Assembly: GCA_025594325.1 (NCBI GenBank)
Contig: JANHCV010000014.1
Span: 806,001-870,000, forward strand
Direction of reading: 5' to 3'
Length of the DNA stretch: 64,000 bases
Source: Blastocladiella emersonii ATCC 22665
Lineage: Eukaryota; Blastocladiomycota; Blastocladiomycetes; Blastocladiales; Blastocladiaceae
The notes below the pieces were generated by a model that was not told where the DNA came from, did not search any database, and saw only the letters and a program-made list of their open reading frames with translations. A program made the translations under genes and the position numbers. The stretch's first letter is position 1. The number at the start of each line of letters is the position of its first letter. Shown one piece after another: positions 24,901 through 35,900 of this stretch.

Positions 24901-25302
24901 CGTCGCGGTTGTTGCTTTTCGGGATGGTACCGGTTGCTTGAGGTGCGGCAGAAGACGACGACGGTCGCTTCACCACCATACTAGCGACAGCAGCGACCTG
25001 ACTCGAGAGCGAAGTTGACGCGTGCGCATCGTGCGAGACGGTCGGCGCCTTACCACTGCTGAGCGCTACGTGCGACCCATGGACAAAAGATCAGCGGCCG
25101 TACAAGTCCCACCACGTTGCGGCACGTACATACGCGATACCGTCGGGACGACAATCGGCTCGAGCGAAAAGGTGCGCTGCGGCTGCGGCGGCTGATGGAT
25201 CGAGGTGCTGCCGCGCGGGCCAGACACGCGGCGCGGGTCCTGTCCCACTGCTGCGTGGGATTGCCGCGCCAGCAGTAGCGAGTCGTGGCGCGCGGTCATC
25301 AT
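21983..25302 (-). CDS. CCDC87-like large protein, left copy
   Basis: Exons, 5' to 3': 25134-25302, 24806-25065 and 21983-24742, giving 1,062 aa, identical to the right copy at 39372-42691 where the motif evidence is given. It is followed 183 bp downstream on the same strand by FUR1. Confidence 0.75.
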
Positions 25303-25649
25303 AGTTGCGAGGTGGGTATGGCGACAGCGCAGCGACCTGAAGCCAGCGAATCAAACGAGTTGCATCGAGTCTTGGCGAGCATGCATGGCAAGTGTGGTGG
25401 TATGTCGTGAGAGGAAAGAGTAGAAGCCGGGCGCGACGCGACAAGGTCCAAAAAACGCGTCTCCTACTCGATGCACGTGAGGGGTGCGAGACGCGTCTCG
25501 CCGATCGCGAATCGCGGCGCGACGGGGGCACCGCAGGGCGCCGATCCGTCTCGAGGCGGTGACTCAGCGCGCATCCGGATGCTAACGACGAACTCAGGGA
25601 GAAAAGAACAACCGGAGCAAGCAGCACCGGCAAAAGGCAAAAGAGAAGA
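25303..25649. other. CCDC87-like upstream region and 5' flank of tRNA-Cys terminator (left arm)
   Basis: About 350 bp with short frames only. It holds the likely promoter of the CCDC87-like gene and the Pol III terminator side of tRNA-Cys. The mirror copy is at 39025-39371. Confidence 0.5.
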
Positions 25650-25721
25650 AGGGGCCGCCGAGGATTGATCTCGGGACCTGTCGATCTGCAGTCGACCGCT
25701 CTACCGCTGAGCTACAACCCC
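25650..25721 (-). tRNA. tRNA-Cys (GCA), left copy
   Basis: 72 nt including the discriminator, mirror of 38953-39024, where the folding is described. Confidence 0.93.
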
Positions 25722-26059
25722 TGTGCTTTGTTCTTCACGCTACAGAGGGGCGCTGGTCTAATATATACTCTTGTTCCGCAGAGAACGCGGTCGGCCGGTC
25801 GTTTGCAAGGTCAGGATCGTGTCGCTCAACAGCGGCAGCGGCCTCTAGCTGTCCCGGACGCCTGGGGTCGGCCTTAGTCCGCACTAGGTGATCGGCGCGA
25901 TACTCAGCGACTTGCTTCCCGCGGCGGCCGTCGCTGGCAAACTGTAGTTCGGCTCGACCATCGTGGAACTGAACAAAAAATATCACGGAACCTCATCCGC
26001 ACACGGCCAGGCAGAGAAAACGACCTAACCGGGAGGTCGATCACTGCGAGAAAAAAAAG

Positions 26060-26131
26060 TGAGGCGTGGGTGAGTCGAACACCCAACCTTTTGATCTGGA
26101 GTCAAACGCGCTACCATTGCGCCAACGCCCC
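26060..26131 (-). tRNA. tRNA-Trp (CCA), left copy
   Basis: 72 nt including the discriminator, mirror of 38543-38614. A run of eight T on the transcribed strand follows as the Pol III terminator. Confidence 0.95.
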
Positions 26132-26933
26132 TCGATACCGTAGCGTCTCGACCTGACCATGATCCTCCTGTCTCCACCGATGAATGCCGCCAGTCCTTGC
26201 ACTCATCACGCAAGTCCAAGGTCGTCGTTTCCGCTCCCGATCCACAAAGGGCTCCTAGGTTGCATTGCATGCACTCGACGCGGCAGCGACACTTGCAACG
26301 GCAGAATCGGAGAAGCTTTGATCACAAGTTGTAAAGTGAGCAGCCCACGAGGGTCGCTTCAACGCGTTGCGCCACACGCTTTTGCCTTCGGCGTCACTCA
26401 AAGTGCTCCACATCCACGTCACTCAACGTGCTCCACATCTTGACGATGGCTCACCCGACTACATACAACCTGCGCGCGCACACACACTCGCGGGAATGTC
26501 GAATCCATCATACAAATTCAGGCGCATGTGCGATTGGTTTGGAATGCACTACTGATCCACTTCGAGCTTTGCTCGTGGGCCACACTACTGCGCGATACTG
26601 TCACTTTGGGTGTCGCCCGAATTGCGAATCACACGTGCAGATAGCTGGCGCGCCCAAGGGACGCGCGTCGCGCTGTTTCTGCAACGGAGACGTGCAGCCA
26701 CGCTCACACCCCAGTCATTTTAGAATGCAAACCGTGTCCGAACTTTCGGAGCATTTTTTTCAACTCTCCACCAGGTTCCAAGGCGAGTTAAAATGCTCAA
26801 GCTCGTTGAGTTATGTAGGCCGACTCGAGGAGGCCATGATACAGCTAGTCAGGGATGTGTATTCCTGCCTTCGGCCCCGAGCCAGGGCGGGATGAGGGGA
26901 GAGCGAATGATGAAGACGGAGAGCGGGGACTCA
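26132..26933. other. Inner part of left arm, no gene recognised
   Basis: About 800 bp of lower-GC sequence next to the tRNA pair. The longest frames (for example plus strand 26428-26895, His/Ser/Arg-rich) show no recognisable domain. The mirror is 37741-38542. Confidence 0.4.
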
Positions 26934-27815
26934 GGAGCGCGGCGGGCGGCAAGGCGGTTGCCGGCGACAACACACACGATCAGGTGGTCGATCATCACAA
27001 TCACCACCGTATAAACGACGCGTAACAGAGGTGAGGGGAGCGCGAGTGACAAGGCGGGGAGTGGCGCCGCAGGAGCGCGACGGGCCGGTGTTGGGGGACC
27101 GAGGATCGAGAGGTACTGCAAGAGGTCTAGTCCAGAATCTGAGCGACGAACAGGCGTGAGCAACCACGACTCGGCCGATCCTCCGACTGACTGACACGAC
27201 GTTTCGTAGAACAGCAGGCCGATATAAAACTAGGATGGCGACAGGGAGTAGGGAACGGAGGAGGAGCTTCCCGAAGGGAGCGACGACGACGGGGAGAGAC
27301 GCAAAGGGCGAGCGGGAGGGGGAAAGTACCTGAGCGACGAACAGGCGTGAGCAATCGCGACTCGACCAATGCTCCGACTGACTGACACGACGATTCGTAG
27401 AACAGCAGGCGGGGAGCAAGGGCGGTCCGAGAGCAGCAGCCGTGACGACGCTCGGGGAGGGGAGGAGTGGAGCCAAGATTAGAGGTCGGGTGGGATCGCG
27501 TGACGGGGTGGCTCAGCCGAACGCGTCTCGCGCTGGACCACGCGGCACGACCATTCACCACACCGGGGAGATGGGTGTGGGCGGAAACACGCGTGATCAA
27601 GTTGTCGATCACCACGATCACCACCACATGAACGACGCGTAGCAAAACTATGATCGCATCTTGTGGAGCTACCTCTCTCTTCTCTTGCGTCACGTTGAAT
27701 TCAAGTGGTACATTTTTTATGCAAGTACAAGGAACACAGCGGGATAGCAAGGAAGCAAGATGGAGCAAGAGGGAGCGCAAATTTAGCTGACGCTGAGATA
27801 CGTGGCGCACATCCA
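26934..27815. other. Spacer segment with nested direct repeats, no firm gene
   Basis: An outer pair of about 55-bp direct repeats (26971-27025 and 27587-27642) encloses an inner pair of about 80-bp direct repeats (27139-27219 and 27331-27410). On the minus strand the outer repeats encode a hydrophobic stretch (LLRVVHVVVIVVIDNLI and a variant). This may be a duplicated small membrane peptide or a non-coding repeat; I cannot decide. Confidence 0.5.
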
Positions 27816-30389
27816 CTATGCCAACTCTCCCGCGCCATGCTTCGCGCAATCAGCATGGAGAGCTGCGCGAAACTCGCTCGACCGGGCAAGGCGACCTGCC
27901 ACAGCAAGGATCGTGGGGAGAAGCTGGTTGCGCGTCGCCATATCCGACATATCAGGATGTTCGAAAAGGACCGCGTGCACCGCACGAACCATCCTCTCGA
28001 TTGAGAAAACACCAGAGAGCGTATCAGCGGGAAGCATTGCCCAAACTGGGAACAGATCGGTCGGCTGCAAATTAATCAGCTCCTTGATCACAAATCGTGG
28101 TGCTGCAGCGCAAAGTTCTTGGACAAGAAACCCACGTTGGTAACCAGGGCCGCACACGTTGAGCGCCATTTCAGACACCAAATGCGAATGGGCCTCGGCG
28201 AGCGCGTTTTTCGAAAGCACACAATCAGATGCAGCGCGCGGCATGTTCTTGACAGTCAGCCTCAGTCGCGGGATCCTGGTCAGCACCAAGTTGAGAGCAT
28301 ACCGCCACGGCTCCCGCGTCCCGCTTGGCATGTCAGCAGGGCGCGGTTGCGGGTGGACATGAACGTGGCGGGGCTGAACACGATTCGGCAGCTGGTCCGT
28401 TCCTGCCATCAAAGCGGCCGAACTGGTCCAAAGTTCAGCCCAAAAAAGGTGCCGAAGCGGCAGCGAGGCGACGTACGTTTCGACGTCATAGGCGCCAAAG
28501 CTCAATGCGGATTGAACTTCCGGTACGATAAGTGTGTGGACGTGCCAGTGTGCAAAGGGAAGATTGACGTTGCGGCACCTTTGAGAGTGTAAGGCAATAG
28601 TAGCGGTCCTCGTCGATGGATCAATAAGGAGCGCCGCGAGCAATGGGCCAATGTGTCCTGCAACGTCAAGGTCCACACAAACTGTCCCGTTAGTGACAAG
28701 GCCACACGTCAACTCGTTGTACTGCCGGAATACAAGCAGAGGGGCAGCGTAAACGGTTATCATGGCGAGAATGTCGTTGAATGCGCCCAGTTTGGCAAGC
28801 GCAGAAAGAGCAATTGGGTCAAATATCATGGCTGGGGAACCGCTCGCCAGGGAGAGCTCAATGAGAGACTTGAGCTCCAACAGAATGCTGCGCGTGTCAC
28901 GCGAAGGCAAGGCGAGCCCACTTGCCCAAGTCGTGTGACTCGAGCGGAAATAAGGATTTCCAGGTGACGAACAAGCCCCCAGCGTAAAGTGCGCGGCTAG
29001 ACAAGTGATTATTTAACTAACGAAGGCGACTCTGTGCAGTCAAAGTTGGTACATACCAGCAACGAACACATTCCAACGAATACGCGCTGACAGGCACTGC
29101 AAGAAGGTGTAAAGGTGCACCGAGTGTGCGCGTAAAAGTTGGACAAGCAGACCAGCACAATGTTCGGGCTGGATGCACTCGAACGGCACGAGTTGGAATA
29201 CGATCGCCGCATGGTCTCCAAGGCGACCTCTGAGAATGAGATCGACAATGCTAGTTCCGCGCCCCGACAGTGCTCGAGACGCTACAGAATGAAGCACCGA
29301 TGCATACCGCCCCGAAAAGGACTCGAGATCTTCGTAACGGCAAACAAGTTTGAGGGTTGTTGCGGCATCACACTTGTGTGAAAAAGCGTAAGCAGGCGAG
29401 ATCGATCGCTTTCGAGGGGCTTGCCCCATAAACCAATCGAGTGTGGCGACAACAAGTTCGGTCGGAAGGGAGGCGTGATAAGCGGACACAGCAAGCTTGA
29501 GGTACTCGCACCGGTCAAATTCAGCGCGAAATTGAGCGCGGTTGATGCCGTATTTTGGCTGCGCAAGGATTGGAATGACTTCGGGGCGCCACCACTTGAG
29601 CGCGCACAAAAGAAGATACTCGATGAACGATGGCTTGGAAGGACTGATAACGTTGCGGGGAGAGTGGTAAGCAAATTCGAAGAATGAGCCCATAGCGTTA
29701 TCGCGCCAATCCACGTCGAGATCGACCCACAGCTCGAGCTGCAGTCAATGGTTCAAAATGCGCGTGTCTGAGATAGCATCCAGAAGGGTGGCAAGTCGGT
29801 CCACGCTACCGACAGCAACAAACTACATGGCGAGCTCGTGAAGTGAAAAGAAGTGCGGAACAGGCGCTAGTTCGGGGTAAACGGTGGGGAAATCGTCGAC
29901 CAGGTCCTCGTAGTCGTACGGGTCACCAATACGCCACCGGCCAATCTCTGCAGCAGACAGAGTATCAGCTAGAGTTGGAGTAAAGCGAGAGATGATGTAA
30001 TCGGGTGTCGGCGTGTCAAACGGATCGCGGCCGGGGAGCCAACGGACGGGCTCACGGCGACGCGAACTGGCAAGGACCTTCTCGGTCTGTGCGAGGTTGT
30101 CGAGGTACAAAGTGAGTGGCATTGAGTCGTCTTGCCCCAAGCCCAGTTCGCAGTCGCCGTTGCCAATAGGCACAGGCTGCCAAAGGAAGGAGTTGAGCCT
30201 CCAAATCCGCTGTGTGCGAGGCTCGGACACCAGCTCGGCGAAGCCCCGCGTCGCAAGCAGGAGCGCGGAGCGGGGCGCAGCGAAACGGAGGACCTGCGAC
30301 GCGAGCTCAGCGGGAAGGTCGCCAAGCGAGCGGCGGTCACCTAGTCGGCTGTTGAGCATGTTGCATAAAGTCTCTTCATCCGTTTCCAT
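27816..30389 (-). pseudogene. F-box-like protein gene with in-frame stop codons
   Basis: One minus-strand frame runs from ATG at 30389 to 27816 with only four interruptions: TAG 29823-29825, TGA 29745-29747, TGA 29040-29042 and TAA 29013-29015. The start carries an F-box-like segment (SLGDLPAELASQVLRFAAPRSALLLATRGFAEL), which in known proteins binds Skp1. The rest is helical and unrecognised, about 850 codons in all. The first two stops sit in otherwise continuous protein-like text (LAM*FVAVGS..., ILNH*LQLELW...) and are what single C-to-T or G-to-A changes of CAG and TGG would give. The last two fall within a stretch that could be an intron. Either a recently dead gene or a multi-exon gene with introns I cannot place. 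Confidence 0.5.
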
Positions 30390-31653
30390 GATTGCGTTGG
30401 TTTTGGTCGTCTCGAAGGAGGACGGATAGAGTTTTCAGCGGCCCTCGACGTGGAGCTCAAGTGTGGCGCCGAGACTGAGTGTGGCGCTCGAACGGTAAAC
30501 GTGATAAATGCGTGATGTCTCACGCCGTCTCACAGGCGCGTCACGCAGACGAAAATTTACCACCACACAGCTTTCGACTAGTACACGCGCAGGGATTTTC
30601 TCTTTCAGCCATGCCCTGCCTCGCACAGCGCTCGTTCCCGCTCTTTGGCGTCCAAAGGAAAAGTTCACGTTGAGCTGAGCTCACGTCGCGCCCAAGGCCT
30701 GTCGGAAGCCGTTGCTGCTGGTTATTCAGAATATTGCCGCGATCCACGTCAACAAGAACCAATGCGCCGAGCGCGTCGTTTGCAATGATTAACACCACGC
30801 ACGCCAACTTGACCCGCATCCTGAGGAGGAAACGAAACATGCTGGGTACATCGCCCGAGTCCTGGTCCACCGCGTCACGCGACGCGAGCACTCGCTGGCG
30901 CGACAGACCACTTCCTGCGCGATAGCGAGCGCTTGCCAGCATTAGCCATCACAGCGCACGTAAGCACGAGTATGTCTGGAATGCGCGCAATGGTGTGCTC
31001 GATGATACCCCTCCTGAAGGCAATAGGAAAGGCCGCGTTATTGGGGCAAATGGTTTTGGGGGCCGCCGCGCACGCTCCAACTCGAACACCGCTGGGTCCT
31101 CCTTGATCAACTTCCTTCTTGATCAACTTGGTACGCACCGCGGCCGCCATTGTGGACGCGCCGCTCGTCGCTTGGTTCCAGCAGATGTACGGCCACCTGC
31201 GCAAGCTCATCAACCCGCGTCTCGCGCTCCCCGCCGCAGCGGCCATTGCCTCGAGCGCCGTTTGGGAGCACGTGTGGCTCCCGCGCTGCAGCGCGATCGC
31301 TGAGGCCGCGCCAGTAACCCAAGACGTGGCCCTCCCGCCGCCCAGCGCGAGCGACCAGCCGCGCCGCCCTCCGCTGACGCGAGCGCACCGCGCGGCAACG
31401 GGCTACGCTCCGTGCTGCCTCGCGCCGCTCCTCGACCCTGACGACGAGTGCTGCCGCAGCGGCAGCCTCGCGTCGTACCCCGCGCTTCGTGTCGTTTGCC
31501 CGCTGCTCGTCCGCCCGGACGGGATCCCCTGTGGCGCTGACCGAAGACCTCGAGGCGCACCATTTCGATAATGTACACGGCGCGTGAGCCAAGGTGGACG
31601 ACGAGGGCCTGCGTCTCGGCGGTTGGCGCACAGCCAAGGGCCCGGCGGAAGGT
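30390..31653. other. Spacer between F-box-like gene and retroelement
   Basis: Mixed frames on both strands (for example 31119-31571 plus, MINLVRTAAAIVDAPLVAWFQQMYG) look partly protein-like but are short and unassigned. This is the target region of the LTR retroelement; the AAGGT at 31649-31653 is the left target duplication. Confidence 0.4.
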
Positions 31654-31827
31654 TGTCACGGTTCAGTGATCCGACGGCTCGGGCTGGTGGCGCGGGCTGG
31701 TGGCGCAGTCCCTCATAAGCCGAGCGTTGCCCTCGCTCTCCCTCTCTCTTGTCATTCGTGATACAATCCTTCATTATCCGGCTAGTCATTCCTCGTGGCA
31801 CAAGACCCTCCCCCTCGGCACCTTACA
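31654..31827 (+). repeat. 5' LTR (174 bp)
   Basis: Begins TGTCACGGTTCAG and ends GGCACCTTACA. It contains GTGATACAA at 31758-31766, which is the complement of the sequence just after the LTR. Confidence 0.95.
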
Positions 31828-31829
31828 CT

Positions 31830-31838
31830 TTGTATCAC
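31830..31838 (+). other. Putative self-priming primer-binding site
   Basis: TTGTATCAC lies 2 nt after the LTR. It is the exact reverse complement of GTGATACAA inside the LTR (31758-31766), and it does not begin TGG as a tRNA-primed site would. This matches the Tf1/sushi arrangement, where the mRNA 5' end folds back as its own primer. Confidence 0.65.
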
Positions 31839-31881
31839 CGTAAAACCCCCTCCGAGCGGTGATTTCTTCCACGACGGCAAA

Positions 31882-32958
31882 ATGATAACGCCGGCACAGT
31901 TCCTCGAAAAGCTGGCGACGTTTGACGTTGCGGCCATTGTCCCCGAGTACCAGCTCGCGCCGTGGCGCGACCTGGTCATGCCGTACGAGGACAAAGCCAA
32001 GCTCGTCTTCCTCGCGCTCAACGTCGCCAGCGACTACTGGCAACTGGGCGTGTCGACCGAGGCCCGCGCGGTCGCGGCCGAGCGGCGCGCCGAGACGGCG
32101 GAGCGCCGCGCGTATGCGCTCGAGGTCGAGCTGCGGCAGACGCAGCAGAGCCAGCCGCTCAACGGTATCCTGCAGGGCGAGCTCGACAGCATCCAGGTCA
32201 GCAGCGCGCGCGGGCCGGGCGTGGGCGTTGATGGCTTCACGCCGGCCGCGATGCACGCGCTGATGCGCATGAATTCGGTTGACGGCGTCAACTTCAAGGT
32301 CAAGAGCGCCATCACGCAGTACGAGAGCATCCTCCAGCTCACGTTCAACGTCCCGGAGAAGTTCAAGATTGCGCACTTCTACGGCAAGCTGACGGGCAAG
32401 GTGCTCGAGGCCGTGGAGCTGGCGATGGCCGGGTCCAAGTTTGAGGACTACGGCTCGTTCAACGCCTACATCTCCCCCGTCAAGTCAACGCAGCCGGCCG
32501 AGAAGTCGGAGACCGAGTACGCGCACGAGCTCAAGAACCTCAAGTACGTGCGCGGCGCCATGCCGGCGCGCGATTTCGTCTCCAAGTTCCGCCAGACCGC
32601 GTCCGGTGCAGGCTACCGCGCGCTCAGCGAGCTGGCGATGCAGTTCTACCTGGTGGTCACGGCCGGCAACTCGCCGCTGGCCGCGGACGTGGCCTTCGCC
32701 TCGCTGCGCAAGGGCTACCGTTTCGACAAGATGGTCGAGCACTTCCTGGTGCACGAGAGCGGGGCGACGGGCGTCGCGGCCGAGCTCGTCCCGGACCCGG
32801 ACGCCATGGACGTTGGCGCGATTCGGCAGCGGGCGGCGGCGCACCAGGGCCGCGCCCTCACCAACATCAAGTGCTACAACTGCGAGGGCTACGGCCACAA
32901 GGCGGCTGATTGCCCGTCGCCCCCGCGCTCGTCGTCGGGAAACGCCAGTCGGGCGTAG
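31882..32958 (+). CDS. Retrotransposon Gag
   Basis: A 358-aa structural protein from ATG at 31882 (the frame is open further upstream into the LTR, but this is the first ATG). It has a helical capsid-like body and a C-terminal CCHC zinc knuckle, CYNCEGYGHKAADC, which binds the RNA genome. It ends TAG at 32956-32958, overlapping pol. Confidence 0.92.
   Translation: MITPAQFLEKLATFDVAAIVPEYQLAPWRDLVMPYEDKAKLVFLALNVASDYWQLGVSTEARAVAAERRAETAERRAYALEVELRQTQQSQPLNGILQGELDSIQVSSARGPGVGVDGFTPAAMHALMRMNSVDGVNFKVKSAITQYESILQLTFNVPEKFKIAHFYGKLTGKVLEAVELAMAGSKFEDYGSFNAYISPVKSTQPAEKSETEYAHELKNLKYVRGAMPARDFVSKFRQTASGAGYRALSELAMQFYLVVTAGNSPLAADVAFASLRKGYRFDKMVEHFLVHESGATGVAAELVPDPDAMDVGAIRQRAAAHQGRALTNIKCYNCEGYGHKAADCPSPPRSSSGNASRA
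32937..32943 (+). promoter_or_regulatory. -1 ribosomal frameshift slippery heptamer GGGAAAC
   Basis: Read in the gag frame as G GGA AAC, the canonical X-XXY-YYZ arrangement, 12 nt before the gag stop. Slipping back one base enters the pol frame, which is open here. The position and phase are exact. Confidence 0.7.
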
Positions 32959-35900
32959 CGGAGCAGGCCGCGACGTCCTCGAAGCCAAAACCTGCGGATT
33001 TGGGTGGTACAACGGCGATGGCCACGGCGGCCGCCGCCGCGGATAAGATGTCGGTGCCCGCCGACAAGAAGAAAAAAATGAACAAAAAGAAGAAACAAAA
33101 CATGAATGATAAGAAGACTAATGGAAAATCTGTTGCTGCGTACTTTGGTGCACTTGTGCGTCTAGAGATGGCGCAGGACCACCTGCACCTCGGCGGGCTC
33201 CTCGCGCATCCAGGGCTCCGCACGGCGCCGATCCCGACGTTCATGATGCTCGACACGGGCGCGCCGGCTAACCTGATCAGCCGCAGGGTGGCCGAGCAGG
33301 CCGGGCTCGTGCCGAAGCGCCTAGCGCGTCGCATCGACCTCCGCGGTGTCGTCGGGTCCGCGCCGGGCCAGCGCCAGTACATCTCGCATTACGTGCACGC
33401 GGCCGTGTCCGTCACGTCGCCCGAGTTCCTGCACGCGGCGGTCGCGGGATCCCAAACCGTGTTCGCGGACGGCGTCGTGCCTCCCGGCGACGCGTCCAAG
33501 CAGAAGCGCGTGGTGGGAGACGCGGGTCGCGCCATCGACATTCCGTGCCTTCATTGCTCGGTCGCGCGCTTCCTCGTCGTCGACTCTCCCGCGTTTCCGG
33601 TGATCATGGGACTCGAATGGATGGTCGCGAACGGCGCGAAGCCGGATCCGCGCTCGGCCACGGTCGCGATTGACGGCGCGTGCACTGGTCGCTGCGGGTG
33701 CCCGCCCGCCCAGCGCGTCACGGTGGCCACGGTCGCACCGCGCGTCGACCTCGACCCGCTCGCGTGGGACGAGGCGCACGGCCCGCCCGAGGCGCCAGAT
33801 GACGCGGCGCCGAAGCGCGTGCTGCCCGCCAAGTACCTCAAGTGGGCGCACGTCTTCGATGCCGCCGCGGCGTCCGCGCTCCCGCCGCACCGACCGTACG
33901 ACTGCGAGATCGAGCTCGTCGAGGGCGCCAAGGTGCCGTTCCTGCCCGTCTACGCCCTGTCGCAGCCCGAACTCGAGGAGCTGCGCAAGACCATCGACGA
34001 GAACCTCGCGCGCGGCTTCATCCGCCCATCGCGGTCGCCAGCCGGCGCGCCGATCATGTTCGTGCCCAAGAAAGACGGGTCGCGCCGCATGTGTGTGGAC
34101 TACCGCCGCCTCAACGCGCTGACGGTCAAGAACCGCTACGCGCTGCCGCTCATCGCGGAGCTCATGAACCAAGTGCAGGGCGCGCGCATCTTCACCAAGT
34201 TCGACCTGCGCGGCGCGTACAACCTGGTCCGCATCCGCGAGGGCGACGAGTGGAAGACGGCGTTCCGCACGCGCTACGGACATTATGAATGGAAGGTGAT
34301 GCCGTTCGGGCTGACCAACGCGCCGGCCGCGTTCCAGGCGTTTGTCAACGACGTGTTCCGCGACCTGCTCGACCGCCGCGGCGTTCTCGTGTACCTGGAC
34401 GACATCCTCATCTTCAGCGAGGACCCCGAAGAGCACACGGCGCTCGTCAAGGAGGTGCTGCAGCGGCTCGCCGACAACAAGCTGTACGTCAAGCTCGAGA
34501 AGTGCGAATTCGACGTGACGCGCGTCAAGTACCTCGGCCACATCCTGACCACCGAGGGCGTCGAGATGGACCCGGCCAAGGTCCGCGCCGTGACCGAGTG
34601 GCCCGCGCCACGGACGGTCAAGGAGGTGCAGGCGTTCCTGGGCCTCGCCAACTACTACCGCCGCTTCATCCCCGAGTTCTCGGAACTGACCATCCCGCTC
34701 ACCCGTCTTACGCAGAAGGACACGCCGTGGCGGTGGGGCGACACCGAGGCGGCGGCCTTTGCGGCCATCAAGACGCGGTTCGCGTCCGACCAGTTCCTCG
34801 CGCACCCCGACCCCTCAAAACAGTTCATTGTCGAGGCCGACGCGTCCAACTTCGCCATTGGGTGCGTCCTGTCGCAGGTCGACAACGAGGGCACGCTGCG
34901 GCCGGTCGCGTTCCACTCGCGCGCGCTCAAGGCGGCGGAGCTGAATTATCCCATCTTGGATAAGGAGCTGCTCGCCATCAAGGTCGCGTTCGAGATCTGG
35001 CGCCACCACCTCGAGGGCGCGCAGCACCCGGTCGAGGTGTACACGGACCACAAGAACCTCGAGCACTTTCGCACCATGACGGTCGAGTCGCAGCGGCACG
35101 CGCGGTGGGCACTGTTCCTTGAGCGGTTTTCGTTCCGGTTCACGTACCGGCCCGGCGCAATCAACGGGCGCGCCGACGCGCTGTCGCGCCGCGCCGACTA
35201 CGAGCTGTTTGACAACCCGATGCTCGGCCGCGCTGTCGTTCCCGCGTCGGCGCTCACGGTGGCCGCCACGGCCGCGGCCAGCGCGCCGCTCGTCGCGGGC
35301 ACGCAGGGCGACGACGTGCTCGCCGCGATTCGGGACGGCCTGGCGGAGGACGAGCTCGCGCAGTCGATGCAGCGGAACCCGGGCAAGCACCCGTCGCTCA
35401 CCATGGACCTCGACGGCTTCGTTTGGCGAGACGACCGGCTGTACGTACCGTCGGGCGTCGCGCGCACCCGGGTGATCGAGGAGGCGCACGCGACGCGTGT
35501 AGCCGGTCATTTCGGCGTCCAGCGCACCATCGAGAAGGTGTCGCGCTCGTACTGGTGGCCCGGGATGCGCAAGGTGATCGAGCGGTTCGTCAAGTCGTGC
35601 CTCACCTGCGCGCGGGCCAAGGTGCCGCGCCACCGGCCTGACGGCGAGCTGCAGCCGCTGCCCACGCCGCCGCGGCCATGGTCGTCGATCTCCATGGACT
35701 TCATCACGGACCTGCCGCGCAGCAAGGGTCACACCTGCATCATGGTCGTCGTCGATCGGTTCTCCAAGATGACGCACTTCATCCCGCTCGCCGCGCTCCC
35801 GACGGCCGCCACGACCGCCGACGCCTTCATCGAGCACGTGGTGCGGCCGCACGGGCTGCCCGACGACATCGTCTCGGACCGCGGGTCGCAGTTCACGTCG

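Noticed and set aside
29823-29825. Stop-codon reassignment (TAG as Gln) to explain in-frame stops
   Set aside because: URA2-neighbour and housekeeping genes here use TAG (ZIP transporter, MMAA), TAA and TGA as normal stops at family-typical ends, so the standard code holds.
30541-31637. Arg/Ala-rich minus-strand frames left of the retroelement
   Set aside because: No domain, no consistent splicing and strong composition bias; listed only as unassigned spacer.
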